The position numbers were made by a program, and so were the translations under genes. Under the pieces are notes generated by a model, which searched no databases, was not told the origin of the DNA, and was given only the letters and a program-made list of their open reading frames with translations. From Massilia eurypsychrophila (GTDB taxonomy: Bacteria; Pseudomonadota; Gammaproteobacteria; Burkholderiales; Burkholderiaceae_D), in NCBI RefSeq assembly GCF_002760655.1, contig NZ_PDOC01000018.1, forward strand, positions 1 through 64,000: a stretch of 64,000 nucleotides of DNA, read 5' to 3'. Shown here piece by piece: positions 8,980 through 18,036 of this stretch (positions are counted from its first letter, which is position 1; the number at the start of each line of letters is the position of its first letter).

Positions 8980-10318
8980 GTGAGAACCTCCCTCTCCGCA
9001 ATAATCATGGCCGCCCTGTGCGCCAGCCTCGGTACACCGGCACTAGCAGCTCCACCCACCAAAAGCGTCACGTTGACCGCGCCGGCCGCGCCGGTCGTCA
9101 TCAAGAGCAAGCCCGCGCCCGTAGTGGCGGTTCCCGTCAAGAAAAGCATACCCGCGCCCGTAGTGACGTTTCCCATCAAGAAAACTGTGGTGGCGCCGGC
9201 GCCATTGAGGCCGAGGGTGCTGCGGCAGCAAGCCAGGCGGGCAAGGTCAGCCAGATGATCCCAACCACCCTGGTTGCCAAATCCCCAAGTTGGATCGCCA
9301 AGGGGCATAAATACTACAGCCTGTGCTCCCCCAGCCGCCACCTGGTCGCCTGCGCTCCAATCGCACCCACCGCCTTGATGAAGGACATCGAGGTCGGCGC
9401 GCGTCGTGGGCCAAAGGGCGAGCCTATCCTGACGTTCAAGATCACGCCGGGCGTGGAGGTAGAGCCCAAGCGCATGCGTTACGTGGTCGCCCACTTCCTC
9501 GCTCGCACGAGAAAGCAGGTGAAGCACTTCAACCGATGGAGGTGTCGTATGCGCCGCGGCCAGGTCAAACCTCGGTGCGCGTTGGAGCCACCGCCAGCCT
9601 GGTTGACGCCGGCAACGGCGGCAGCGGGGGCGGTGGCGGCATCACTTGCAGCTACGACGACGAAGGCAGCGACGATTGCGTCGGCGGCAGCTACGAGAGC
9701 GGTGGAGGCGGAGGTGACGGCGGCGGTGGCGGCGGCGGTGGGAACTACGATCCGATCCCGGCCACCCCTGCGACTAACGATTGCCAGTTCAACTGCGAAT
9801 ACCCATCCGGCAATGACAATGGCGATGGCGACCCATGCCTCAACTCCGCCGGCCAGAACATGTGCCAGGTGGTCGTCATCACAGGCCAGCGCCCAGAGCA
9901 GCCGGAAGAAACTGAGACAGTCGGCTGCCGGCCGATCAATGCGTGGACGGTTGAATGTGGCGGCAGAGGCGGTCTGCCGGTCATCGGTGGAGAACCGGAG
10001 CGGCTGCCAGCCCGCACGCCGTGGTTTCCGCAGACCTGGTGCAACAACGCCAGTGTCTTCTGCACCAATGGTCAGGAACAGCGGGACAATGAGCGCGGCC
10101 CCGACTCCACTCTCTCTGGCAAGACCCTGGAGCAGTTGATCGTCATCTGCGAGCGGATCGACAATACCGAGATGGACCAGCTCGACCTGTATCTGAGGCT
10201 CAAGAGCATCGACTACAGGGACTATCTTGTCGGCAGCACCCGCGCGATTGAACGTCAAACGGCACGTATCCGTACCGCCAAAGAGCAAACCGGCAACGGC
10301 GAGCACAAAGCCCCCTAA
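8980..10318 (+). pseudogene. Secreted Gly/Pro-rich protein, broken by two frameshifts
   Basis: A GTG at 8980 with GAAAGG upstream starts a signal peptide (VRTSLSAIIMAALCASLGTP). A Pro/Val/Lys repeat linker with units like PAPVVAVPVKKS follows. That frame stops at 9258. The continuation reads on in a second frame (KGHKYYSLCSPSRHLVACAP, about 9250-9530) and then a third (from about 9535, MEVSYAPRPGQTSVRV) to a stop at 10318. The last part has a poly-Gly spacer, several Cys pairs, a VVITGQRP motif and a helical C-terminus. Both junctions need a -1 shift. Either the gene is inactivated or two bases are missing from the assembly. No toxin or enzyme domain was recognised. The next gene starts 12 nt later with a strong ribosome site, so the two were probably one operon. 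Confidence 0.6.
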
Positions 10319-10330
10319 AAGGAGCCACCC

Positions 10331-10774
10331 ATGATCGAAGAACCACGCATCATCGTCGCCCTGACGACAAAGGACGGCCGCACCAGCATCGAGGTTCGCC
10401 GAACCGATGCCGACGACGCCCAACCCAAGGATATCCGCTCGGTATCCTGGCCGCTTGTCATGCTCGCGCCGGCGGGCTACATGGCTGCATGCGACCGGGT
10501 CGGCAACGCGGTCTGGAGGCTGCTGCACGCCGCCCACCCTGAGCTGCTGGAGCCGCACCCGCCGCTCAAACCGCCTGACATGCTCACCGAGCTGGAGGAA
10601 ATCATCCAGCTGGTGCAAACCCTGATCCGGCGATCTGTCAGGGAGCAGACCAGCTCCTACGTGCCAGCCCTGGACGCCATCTTCAAGTCCAACGCCGATC
10701 TGCTGGAAAAGACCAGCCTGCCCGAGCAATGGCCGACGCTGCGAAGTTCCTTCATGCGACACAGCGCGACCTGA
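10331..10774 (+). CDS. Unknown protein, copy A of a local tandem family (147 aa)
   Basis: It starts MIEEPRIIVALTTKDGRTS after AAAAGGAG, 12 nt behind the secreted-protein gene. It is soluble with no signal peptide. It shares with copies B and C a pattern W-P-x(3)-L-x-P-x-G-Y near residue 45, then P-x-L-L, then E-x-T-x(2)-Y-x-P-A-x-D and S-L-P-E-x-W-P near the C-terminus. No known family was recognised. Position behind a secreted protein and multiplication in tandem fit an immunity-type protein, but that is inference only. Confidence 0.6.
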   Translation: MIEEPRIIVALTTKDGRTSIEVRRTDADDAQPKDIRSVSWPLVMLAPAGYMAACDRVGNAVWRLLHAAHPELLEPHPPLKPPDMLTELEEIIQLVQTLIRRSVREQTSSYVPALDAIFKSNADLLEKTSLPEQWPTLRSSFMRHSAT

Positions 10775-10957
10775 TCGACAATGGGCCTGTGGCGCTTCGC
10801 GACGCGCCGGCGACAGCCGGCAAGTCGATCGCACCCAGGCTTACGATTTTTTTTGTGGCCCCTGTAAGGACAGGTCGACAGTAGTCCTGGGGTATTGGGG
10901 ATTGGGGTATGGGGCGCCTGGAGCACGTAGCACCTTAAATCCAAATCATATCTGTGA

Positions 10958-11305
10958 CCGCCAGCGACGCCGGCAAGCGGCATTCTGGTTCGACTTGAAA
11001 ATACCAAAGTCCAAAACAGCGTGCACCACGACCTCGGCCACGTCGAGCGTGAACGTTTCCATAAGCTGTGCCAATCTGTCGGCTACAGCACGGTCTATGC
11101 GCTGGCGCGCGCCCACCCCGACGTGTTCAACAAATACCCGCGGCTGCTGCCGCCACTGCCGCACCACGACCCGCATCGATTGGCGATTTTGCTGCTATAC
11201 CCCGCGGGCAGAGACGAAACCAGTGCCTACACACAGGCGCTCGACAACCTTTTTCAGCGCTTTCCCGAAGACCGGGTTGGCCGACTCTTGGGCGATGTTG
11301 CGTGA
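10958..11305 (+). pseudogene. Copy B of the tandem family, N-terminally degraded
   Basis: The frame is open from 10958 but has no ATG. The first start codon is the GTG at 11021 (VHHDLGHVERERFHKLC), which lacks a ribosome site. In-frame residues before it (GILVRLENTKVQ) match the N-terminus of copy C (ITIRLVNKNSE), so the N-terminus has decayed. The rest (SVGYSTVYALARAHPDVFNK, then YPRLLPPLP and DETSAYTQALDNLF) aligns with copies A and C but lacks their SLPE-x-WP end. Confidence 0.5.
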
Positions 11306-11373
11306 GACATTGCCTCCCGCCTAGGAGTAGTCGCGCCGACACCAAGATTACAACTTTCAAACCGATAATCCTC

Positions 11374-11880
11374 ATGCTACCCAACATAACCATCAGGCTA
11401 GTGAACAAAAACAGCGAGCCGACGCTAGTCATTACGCGCAACGATAGCGAGCGGCTAAACTTGATTCAATGGCCGATGAGCCAGCTTGAACCGTCAGGCT
11501 ACCAAGCACTATGTCAAATAGTCGGCGATAGGGCCATGCGTATGCTCGCCGTCGTTCAACATGACGAGATCGCAAAATCCCCCCGGCTGCTGCCGCCAAA
11601 ATTGCACACTGAAACCCACTACGGCATAGTCGACGCACTGATTCAACGCTCATACAAGGAAAGGACCACCGCCTATATCCCTGCCATCGATAGGCTAATC
11701 GAACAGCGGGCCGACGAACTAAACGAAAGCAGCTTGCCTGAAACATGGCCCGCTAATCGGGACAACTTGATTAAAGCCTTTCTGGTTGATCTTGTGCCAG
11801 CTACCGGGCCGCGATCACATCAACGCCCGTTCCGCTTCGCGCCGCCGTTGTATCTGAAGCTCAAAACTAGCACGACCTGA
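11374..11880 (+). CDS. Unknown protein, copy C of the local tandem family (168 aa)
   Basis: It starts MLPNITIRLVNKNSEPTLVI. It aligns with copy A over QWPMSQLEPSGYQALC, PRLLPPKLH, RSYKERTTAYIPAIDRLIEQ and ESSLPETWP. It has a longer C-terminal tail than copy A. There is no good ribosome site at 11374, so expression is uncertain. It is a cytosolic protein of unknown function. Confidence 0.5.
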   Translation: MLPNITIRLVNKNSEPTLVITRNDSERLNLIQWPMSQLEPSGYQALCQIVGDRAMRMLAVVQHDEIAKSPRLLPPKLHTETHYGIVDALIQRSYKERTTAYIPAIDRLIEQRADELNESSLPETWPANRDNLIKAFLVDLVPATGPRSHQRPFRFAPPLYLKLKTSTT

Positions 11881-11944
11881 TCGATGGGCCTGCGGTGCTC
11901 CGCGGCGCGTCGGCGAAAGCTGCCAAGTCGATCGCACCCAGGCT

Positions 11945-12019
11945 GTCGGTTACTGCACTGTCTATGCGCTGGCGCGCGCCCACCCCAATGTGTTCAACAA
12001 ATACCCGCTGCTGCTGCCA
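11945..12019 (+). pseudogene. Copy D: short remnant of the tandem family
   Basis: The stretch encodes VGYCTVYALARAHPNVFNKY and then PLLLPP, almost the same as positions 11078-11154 inside copy B, both at the DNA and the protein level. The rest of the gene is gone. It directly follows a repeat of the sequence found after copy A. Confidence 0.6.
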
Positions 12020-12070
12020 CCCTTCCAATTGCGACTACCCATTGGACGAGCTTCAATGCGCTGCGGCAGG

Positions 12071-12116
12071 ACGGCCCCGAACACGCTATGCCTTGGGCAT
12101 GGTGGTTTCGGGGGTG
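12071..12116 (+). terminator. Diverged copy of the protease-1 terminator
   Basis: The stem CCCCGAACACGCTATGCC / GGCATGGTGGTTTCGGGG is followed by TGTTTG. It matches 8383-8427 and its flanks. It lies after remnant D and before protease 2. Confidence 0.6.
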
Positions 12117-12225
12117 TTTGCATTGACATCGCCTTTGCGATTGTTCAACAGCCTGCGCCAAATCCTCGACCAATATCTTAGTGCCCAGTTCGCTACCCGG
12201 GGCGGTCCACTTTATTGGAGAAGAG

Positions 12226-13977
12226 ATGAACATCCGCAAAACCCTGCTGGCCGCCGCGGTCAGTGCCGCCGCGCTCGCCGGCGCCGCCGCCGCCCCGCTG
12301 ATGAGTCCATCCAAGGCGCCGACGCCGCAGGCGACCGCGGCGCTGGTGGCAAGCTTGACGGCGCAGCGCGCCGCCCACGGCCTCGACGCCGACCACGGCT
12401 TCGCCGTCAGCCGCCAGCATCCGGGCGAGGGCGGCGCCCAGGTCACCCGTATCGACCACACCTACAAGGGAGTGCGCATCTTCGGCTCCGAATCGGTCGT
12501 CGTCACCGACCCAAGCGGCAAGCTGGTCAGCGAAGCGGGGTCGGACCGCCGCCTGTTCCTGGGCAAGGGCAGCGCCAACCGCCTCGGCGCGGCGACGGCC
12601 GAGTTCGGCGTGACGCCGACGCTGAGCACCAAAGCGGCGATCGACGCCGCGCTGCGCTCGCTGCCGGTCGGCGCCACCCATGTCACGCCGCCCAGCGCCG
12701 AGCTGATCATCTATCCGATCATGAGAACCGAGCGCGTGCCGGCCGCCGTCAACAAGCCCGACGACGAACTCAACGCGCTCGACGTCGAAGACGTCGTCGC
12801 CAGCTACGAATTGTCCTACCTGGTGCACACGCGCATGCTCGTCGGCGGCAAGCCGGTCTACCACGACACCGTCGTCAGCGCGCTCGACGGGCGCATCATC
12901 CACCAGTGGAGCATGTTGCAAACGGCGACCGGCATCGGCCGCAGCCAGTACAACGGCAACGTGCCGATCAGCACCTCGATGTCCGGCGCCAGGTACGTGA
13001 TGGTCGACCCGGAGCGCGGCACCGGCGGCCTGTTCGGCGCGATGGCCATTACCAACGCCAACCACAGCACCTCGCCCGGCGCCGTCTACAGCAACCCGAC
13101 CAATGAATGGGGCGACGGCAAGCAGTACGTCGAGGGCACCAGCACCACCAGCGCCAACGGCCAGACCGCCGCGGTCAATGCGCTGTGGGGCTTGATGAAC
13201 ACCTACGACACGCTGAAGAACGCACTCGGCTGGCTGTCGCTGGACGGTCACAACACCTCCACCTACATTGCCGTGCACGTCAACACCGCCTACGACAACG
13301 CCTATTACAGCGACACTTGCAAGTGCATGTTCATCGGCGACGGCTCGTTTTTCACCAACCTCGGCTCGATCGACGTGATCGGCCACGAGATGGGCCACGG
13401 CGTCACGGCGGCGACATCGAACCTGATCTATTCGGGCGAATCAGGCGGCCTGAACGAATCGTCGTCGGACATCACCGGCGACGTTGTCGAGTCGTATGCG
13501 CGCGCCGGCGGCACCGGCGCCTCGATTCCGAATGCCGGCAACGACTGGCAGACCGGCAAGGAAATCAGCCGCACCGGCACGCCGCTGCGCTGGATGTACA
13601 AGCCGAGCAAGGACGGCAGCAGCCCGGACGCGTGGAGCATTTCGCTCAAGAACCTCGACGTGCATTACAGCAGCGGGCCGAACAACCGGATGTTCTATTT
13701 CCTGTCGCAAGGCTCGAACGCCGGCAAGGGCAGCGAATTCGGCAGCCCCTACCTGGTCAAGACGCCGCTGGCGATGACCGGGATCGGCACCGACAAGGCG
13801 TTTCGCATCTGGTTCAAGGCCAACACCACCAAGTTTACCGCCAGCACCAACTACGCCGACGCGCGCAGCAAGATGTTGCAGTCGGCGCGGGAACTGTACG
13901 GCGTCGGCAGCAAGGAAGACAAGGCGGTGCAGCGCGCCTATGCGGCCATCAACGTCGGCGCCGATATCGACGAGTAG
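12226..13977 (+). CDS. Secreted M4 (thermolysin-like) zinc metalloprotease, paralogue 2 (583 aa)
   Basis: Same architecture as the protease at 6587: signal peptide (MNIRKTLLAAAVSAAALAGA), long propeptide, then catalytic domain with HEMGH (387-391), GGLNESSSD (E411) and DVHYSSGPNN. Spacing of the zinc ligands is identical. GGAG sits 5 nt before the ATG. It is followed by a terminator at 14003-14029 that also faces the convergent gene beyond it. The mature domains are very similar and the propeptides less so, which may reflect different maturation or substrate range. Confidence 0.95.
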   Translation: MNIRKTLLAAAVSAAALAGAAAAPLMSPSKAPTPQATAALVASLTAQRAAHGLDADHGFAVSRQHPGEGGAQVTRIDHTYKGVRIFGSESVVVTDPSGKLVSEAGSDRRLFLGKGSANRLGAATAEFGVTPTLSTKAAIDAALRSLPVGATHVTPPSAELIIYPIMRTERVPAAVNKPDDELNALDVEDVVASYELSYLVHTRMLVGGKPVYHDTVVSALDGRIIHQWSMLQTATGIGRSQYNGNVPISTSMSGARYVMVDPERGTGGLFGAMAITNANHSTSPGAVYSNPTNEWGDGKQYVEGTSTTSANGQTAAVNALWGLMNTYDTLKNALGWLSLDGHNTSTYIAVHVNTAYDNAYYSDTCKCMFIGDGSFFTNLGSIDVIGHEMGHGVTAATSNLIYSGESGGLNESSSDITGDVVESYARAGGTGASIPNAGNDWQTGKEISRTGTPLRWMYKPSKDGSSPDAWSISLKNLDVHYSSGPNNRMFYFLSQGSNAGKGSEFGSPYLVKTPLAMTGIGTDKAFRIWFKANTTKFTASTNYADARSKMLQSARELYGVGSKEDKAVQRAYAAINVGADIDE

Positions 13978-14002
13978 GGCGCCGCCTGCGGTACCGTCGT
14001 AA

Positions 14003-14029
14003 AAAAGCCCCGCGAACCGCAGGGCTTTT
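14003..14029. terminator. Bidirectional terminator
   Basis: The stem AAAAGCCC / GGGCTTTT with A-rich and T-rich flanks lies between convergent genes (protease 2 and the membrane protein at 14065) and can serve both. Confidence 0.8.
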
Positions 14030-14064
14030 CATCTCGGCCGTAGCCGCTCGATCGGTGTTGCCGA

Positions 14065-14286
14065 TCAGCGCTTCGAGCCGCCCGCCACCAGCACGGCGGC
14101 GCCGGCGACGATCGCGGCGATGCTCGCCCACAACGGGATGTCGACGCTCTTTTCTTCGGCAACCGACAGGTTGATCGGGCCCAGGCTCGCCTTGTGGGTT
14201 TCCTTGGTGAAGCTGAAGCCGCCGAAGGCGAGGCCCGCCACGCCGGCGACGATGAGGATGATGCCGATGATTCTGGTGCTGTTCAT
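14065..14286 (-). CDS. Small two-helix membrane protein (73 aa)
   Basis: It begins MNSTRIIGIILIVAGVAGLA. Two hydrophobic helices lie at about residues 5-24 and 52-69, with a polar loop (FTKETHKASLGPINLS) between them, probably on the periplasmic side. The ribosome site is AAGAAAGATCACC. It resembles the small DUF3185-type membrane proteins of proteobacteria, but the family call is tentative and the function is unknown. Confidence 0.6.
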   Translation of the reverse strand: MNSTRIIGIILIVAGVAGLAFGGFSFTKETHKASLGPINLSVAEEKSVDIPLWASIAAIVAGAAVLVAGGSKR

Positions 14287-14328
14287 GGTGATCTTTCTTG
14301 TTGTTTTATTCGTTAGGGTGACGCGGTC

Positions 14329-15051
14329 TTATTCGCCCATCATCGGGTAAGGGTTGACCGAAATGCCTTTCCACCACTCTTTCTTCGGCGTCAGTTCAAC
14401 GACGGCGAAGTGCAGGTGCGGTGCTTTCGGATCGGAGTTGCCGGTCACGCCGACATAGCCGACCAGGTCGCCGCGCTTGAGCACGGTGCCTTCCTTGACC
14501 CCGTCCGCATAACGGTCGAGGTGGGCGTAATAATACGCGTACTTCTCGGTCGGGTCGAACTGGTAGACGGTCAGGCCGCCCGGCTTGCTGTTGAACAGCT
14601 TGACGACCTTGCCGTCGGCCACGGCGATGACCTTGGTGCCTTTCGGCGCCATGATGTCGAGCGCTTCGTGATGACGCTCCTTGCCGCGCGGCTGGTCAAA
14701 GTTGTCCGACAGTTGGCTCAGCTTGATGCCTTCGACCGGAATCATCAGCTTGGCCGACGATTTGGCCGCGCCTTCACTGACGACGTCGCTCGGCATCGGG
14801 ATCTCCTGCTGCGTCGGGCGCAGCGGCAGGTCCGCTTCGGTCAGGTCGGTCGACACGACCGGCGCCGGCGGCAGCGCCGCGGCCATCGGGTCGGTCGGAG
14901 TGACCGGTGCGCCGGCAGCGGTGGCGCCAGGCGCGCTGACGACGGCGACGACGGGAGCGACGGGAGCATCATGCGGGACCTGGCGCAGGAACATAAACAG
15001 TCCGCCGGCGCCGAGCAGCACGCCGGCCAGTAAGGTCAACAGCCATTTCAT
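14329..15051 (-). CDS. M23 (LytM-type) peptidase, membrane-anchored (240 aa)
   Basis: It starts MKWLLTLLAGVLLGAGGLFM after AAGGAG. The N-terminal helix is a signal anchor, followed by a Pro/Ala-rich periplasmic linker and a C-terminal LytM domain. Zinc-site motifs are HHEALDI and HLHFAV, and the YYYAHLDRYADG segment is typical of the family. It would cut peptide cross-bridges in peptidoglycan, or activate an amidase if catalytically silent. It lies 69 nt downstream of the L,D-transpeptidase gene on the same strand, probably one cell-wall operon. A second M23 gene of similar build is at 48171. Confidence 0.88.
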   Translation of the reverse strand: MKWLLTLLAGVLLGAGGLFMFLRQVPHDAPVAPVVAVVSAPGATAAGAPVTPTDPMAAALPPAPVVSTDLTEADLPLRPTQQEIPMPSDVVSEGAAKSSAKLMIPVEGIKLSQLSDNFDQPRGKERHHEALDIMAPKGTKVIAVADGKVVKLFNSKPGGLTVYQFDPTEKYAYYYAHLDRYADGVKEGTVLKRGDLVGYVGVTGNSDPKAPHLHFAVVELTPKKEWWKGISVNPYPMMGE

Positions 15052-15120
15052 TCGATTCTCCTTGTAGGTACGACACGCGCCCGGCACGCCGGGCGCGAAA
15101 GCGAAATAGTATCGGTCTTG

Positions 15121-16152
15121 TTAGTCTTGCAGCACGACGTCGGTGCCGGCGCCGACCGAGGCCGTCAGCGCGGCGACGTCCCAGTTGGTCAGGCGGATGC
15201 AGCCGTGCGACTGGGTCTTGCCGATCGATGCCGGCACCGGGGTGCCGTGGATGCCGTAGTGCGGCTTCGACAGGTCGATCCAGGCAACCCCGACCGGATT
15301 GTTCGGGCCGGCAGGAATCTTCGCCTTTTTCTCGCCGGCTTCGGCATCCCAGAACAGTTTGGGGTTGTAGTGGAACACCGGATTTTTGGCGATGCCCTTG
15401 ACCTTCCAATTACCGACCGGCAGCGGATCGTGCTCGCTGCCGGTGGAGGCAGGAAACTGGGCGATCGCCTTGCCGGCCGTGTCGAACAAGGTCAGCGTGC
15501 GGGCCGACTTGTCGACCATGATCTTGCCGCCTTTTGGCAGCGGCTCGGTGTCGAGCACGTTCGGCACGACGATCTGCTCGCCGGCCCGGGACAGGTCCTT
15601 GCCCGGGTTCAGGCGCTTGAGCAGGGCGGGGCTGGCGTGAAATTTTTCGCCCAGCGCTTCCTCGGCGCTGGTGTAGCCGAGCGCGCTCATCTTGGCTTTG
15701 TCGGCCATGTTTTCCGGAATCGCCTCGAATGGGCCGGCGACGTCGGCATCAAGGATCGTGTAGGTCGTCAGCGCGTCGGCGCTGTCGGCGTTCAGCGCGG
15801 CCCAGGTCGCCGTATTCATGGCGCCGGTGGACCCGATGCCCTTGGCGCTCTGGTAGCCGGCAATGGCGGCGCGCAGGTTCGAGCCGGCGGCGCCGTCGAT
15901 TTCACCGGAAGAAAAGTGGGCGCGGTCGAGCATGATCTGGGCGCGCAGGATGTCGGCCTTGCCGGGCTTGGCGACCTTGCCGGTCGTTTCGCTCTTGCCG
16001 GCAGCGTTGACGCTGTCGAGACTGAGGGCGGCGGCGGCAGGGGCGGCTGCGGCGGCGCCGGGGGCGGCAGCAGGGGCCGCGGCGGCGGCAAATGCAGGCA
16101 GGCTGAACGCGGCGGTGAGGCAGGCGGCCAAGACGGTGTGAGCTGTTTTCAA
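15121..16152 (-). CDS. L,D-transpeptidase (YkuD) with peptidoglycan-binding domain (343 aa)
   Basis: The start is a TTG at 16152 (AGGAT upstream) and gives a signal peptide MKTAHTVLAACLTAAFSLPA. An Ala/Pro linker leads to a PG_binding_1-type domain (about 60-125) and a C-terminal YkuD domain with HGTP and SHGCIRL (catalytic Cys near residue 315). It would form 3-3 cross-links or attach proteins to peptidoglycan in the periplasm. The M23 peptidase gene follows on the same strand. No ATG is available near the signal peptide. Confidence 0.9.
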   Translation of the reverse strand: MKTAHTVLAACLTAAFSLPAFAAAAAPAAAPGAAAAAPAAAALSLDSVNAAGKSETTGKVAKPGKADILRAQIMLDRAHFSSGEIDGAAGSNLRAAIAGYQSAKGIGSTGAMNTATWAALNADSADALTTYTILDADVAGPFEAIPENMADKAKMSALGYTSAEEALGEKFHASPALLKRLNPGKDLSRAGEQIVVPNVLDTEPLPKGGKIMVDKSARTLTLFDTAGKAIAQFPASTGSEHDPLPVGNWKVKGIAKNPVFHYNPKLFWDAEAGEKKAKIPAGPNNPVGVAWIDLSKPHYGIHGTPVPASIGKTQSHGCIRLTNWDVAALTASVGAGTDVVLQD

Positions 16153-16278
16153 TGGGTATCCTGTGTCGCTATGGTTGGTACAGCGAGATTAGTTCCTCCC
16201 AGATATACGGTCTGTGCGGCAGCGTACTAAGGCGATGCAGGCCTCTTGCGCGCCAATCCGGGTGCCAAAACGCAACAG

Positions 16279-16297
16279 AGCCCGCGCGCGGCGGGCT
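16279..16297 (-). terminator. Candidate terminator downstream of cheW
   Basis: A GC-rich stem AGCCCGC / GCGGGCT lies 25 nt after the cheW stop codon. The T tract on the minus strand is weak, so efficiency is uncertain. Confidence 0.45.
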
Positions 16298-16322
16298 TTG
16301 CAGTCAACAGCGTGAACTGTGA

Positions 16323-16838
16323 TCAGGTCGGCAAGGTGCCGAGGATGCCGATCTCGGCGCTCGACATCAGCTTGTCGATGTCGACCAGGATCAGCATGCG
16401 CTCGTCGAGCGTGCCCAGGCCAATCAGGTAGTCGCTGTCGAACACGCCGCCCATGTCCGGCGCCGGGCGGATCTGCTGGGCGGTCAGGGTGGTGACGTCG
16501 GAGACGCTGTCGACGACCATGCCGACCGTCTTGCCGCCGAGGCTGAGCACGATGACGATGGTAAATTCATCGTAGGTCGGCGTGCCGAGGTTGAACTTGA
16601 TGCGCATGTCGACGATCGGCACGATCACGCCGCGCAGGTTCATGACGCCCTTGAAAAACTCCGGCGCGTTGGCGATGCGGGTCACCGCTTCATAGCCGCG
16701 GATCTCCTGCACCTTGAGGATGTCGAGGCCGTATTCTTCCTCGCCCATCGTGAAGGCGAGAAATTCGTGACCGGTTTCATCGTGGCCGTGTGGCTGGCGA
16801 TTGCGGACGGCGGCGTCCGCTGAGTGAGTTTGTAACAT
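16323..16838 (-). CDS. cheW: Chemotaxis coupling protein CheW (171 aa)
   Basis: CheW couples chemoreceptors to the kinase CheA. Diagnostic segments are [33 protein letters not shown] and [10 protein letters not shown]. The ATG at 16838 ([15 protein letters not shown]) has AGG at suitable distance; the longer frame upstream looks non-coding. It stands alone, with no cheA or other che genes beside it, so it is an orphan cheW. It may serve the receptors at 1438 and 50599. Confidence 0.93.
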   Translation of the reverse strand: MLQTHSADAAVRNRQPHGHDETGHEFLAFTMGEEEYGLDILKVQEIRGYEAVTRIANAPEFFKGVMNLRGVIVPIVDMRIKFNLGTPTYDEFTIVIVLSLGGKTVGMVVDSVSDVTTLTAQQIRPAPDMGGVFDSDYLIGLGTLDERMLILVDIDKLMSSAEIGILGTLPT

Positions 16839-17071
16839 GTGATTGACCTGTTCGAGTTGAAGGCGAGGATACTCACTCAAGGGTCTACCGCGGGGGTGGG
16901 GCAATAGCGCTGCACTTGAAGCTTGTCCGGTTGCCGCACAATATCCGGCGGCCAGACCTGACGTTACACTTGCCCCATGGAAATGTCAAAGCGCTTCGAG
17001 CCGGAGCGGGAGATTGCTTGCAGCGCTGTTATTTGTTGTTGTTTAGCGGTAACAATCAGCAGGCGACCGGC

Positions 17072-17971
17072 TCAGGCGAACAAGCTGGTGCGCGCCGCCT
17101 GGCTGATCGCCACCGTCACCGGATGGCTCAGGCGCCGCTCGGTGGTGATGGCGTAGACCTGCTCGACAAGCGTGTCGACGCGGCCGAGCTGCACCACGCG
17201 GTACTGCTCGCACACCTGGGCGGCGATCACGGTCGGCGTGAAGAACGCGCCGGCGCCGGACTGGCCGAACGCTTTCATCATGGCGCTGTCGTCGAATTCG
17301 CCGACGATGCGCGGATGCACCTGCACCGACTCGAGCCACTGCAGCAGGCGGTGGTGGATGGCGAAATCCTCGCCCGGCAGCAGCAGCGGGGCGCCGTCCA
17401 GACAGTGCGGAAACTGCGGCGCCAGGGTCGCCGCCAGCGCCGCCGTGGCGCACACCGTCATGCCGCTTTCGCCCAGCAAATGGTTGTAGCCGCGCACGCT
17501 CAGGTGGCTGGGCATCGGCCGGTCGGCGATGACCATGTCGAGCCGGTGCACCGCCAGCTCGGCGATCAGGCTGTTGAGCCGGCCTTCGCGGCAGATCAGG
17601 CGCACCGGTTCGGCCAGCTGCAGCGCCGGCTCGACCAGCCGGCAGGCGATCAGTTTCGACACCGAGTCGGCGCACCCGACGCGAAACGCGATCGTCGTGC
17701 TGCGCGTGGTGTCGCGCACCACCTCCAGCAGCGCGTCGCCGGCGCTGAAGATTTCCTCCGCATGGCGCAGGATGTGCCGCCCTGTGTCGGTCAGTTCCAG
17801 GTTGCGCCCGGCCTTGCGAAACAGCTCGACGCCGAGCGTTTCGGCGAACTCCGTGAGCTGTCCGGAGATCGATTGAGGTGTCAGGTGCAGCTGCGCGGCG
17901 GCCCTGGCGATGCTGCCGGTCTTCGCCACCATCCAGAAGTAGCGCAGGTGCTTGAAATTGAGTGCGGCCAT
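17072..17971 (-). CDS. nhaR: LysR-family regulator, NhaR type (299 aa)
   Basis: The N-terminal winged helix (MAALNFKHLRYFWMVAKTGS, then ARAAAQLHLTPQSISGQL) has the NhaR-type YFW and TPQ-I signatures. The effector domain fills the rest (PSHLSVRGYNHLLGESGM). NhaR senses Na+ and activates antiporter genes in Escherichia coli. Here it is divergent from a TerC/Alx-family gene 119 bp away, and LysR regulators usually control the divergent neighbour. Inverted repeats in that gap (17987-18036) are the likely binding site. Confidence 0.85.
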   Translation of the reverse strand: MAALNFKHLRYFWMVAKTGSIARAAAQLHLTPQSISGQLTEFAETLGVELFRKAGRNLELTDTGRHILRHAEEIFSAGDALLEVVRDTTRSTTIAFRVGCADSVSKLIACRLVEPALQLAEPVRLICREGRLNSLIAELAVHRLDMVIADRPMPSHLSVRGYNHLLGESGMTVCATAALAATLAPQFPHCLDGAPLLLPGEDFAIHHRLLQWLESVQVHPRIVGEFDDSAMMKAFGQSGAGAFFTPTVIAAQVCEQYRVVQLGRVDTLVEQVYAITTERRLSHPVTVAISQAARTSLFA

Positions 17972-17986
17972 TGACAGCTCCGTGAA

Positions 17987-18036
17987 GCATCGAGTTTTTC
18001 GATTAGATAGGCAATTATATTCGAGTTGTTCGATGC
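17987..18036. promoter_or_regulatory. Candidate LysR operator between nhaR and the TerC-family gene
   Basis: GCATCGAG at 17987 and its inverted partner ending TTCGATGC at 18036 enclose direct repeats of the type TCGAGTTNTTCGAT (17991 and 18021). The region is AT-rich against a GC-rich background. This fits two LysR half-site pairs in a divergent promoter. Confidence 0.55.

Larger units (their letters stand above)
10770..11946 (+). repeat. Direct repeat downstream of copies A and C
   Basis: About 70 bp after copy A (10770-10843, containing AAGTCGATCGCACCCAGGCT) recur after copy C (11873-11944, same 20-mer). Both begin with the CCTGATCGA that ends the gene. This shows that gene plus downstream spacer was duplicated as a unit. 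The coordinates give the outer limits of the two copies. Confidence 0.75.
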
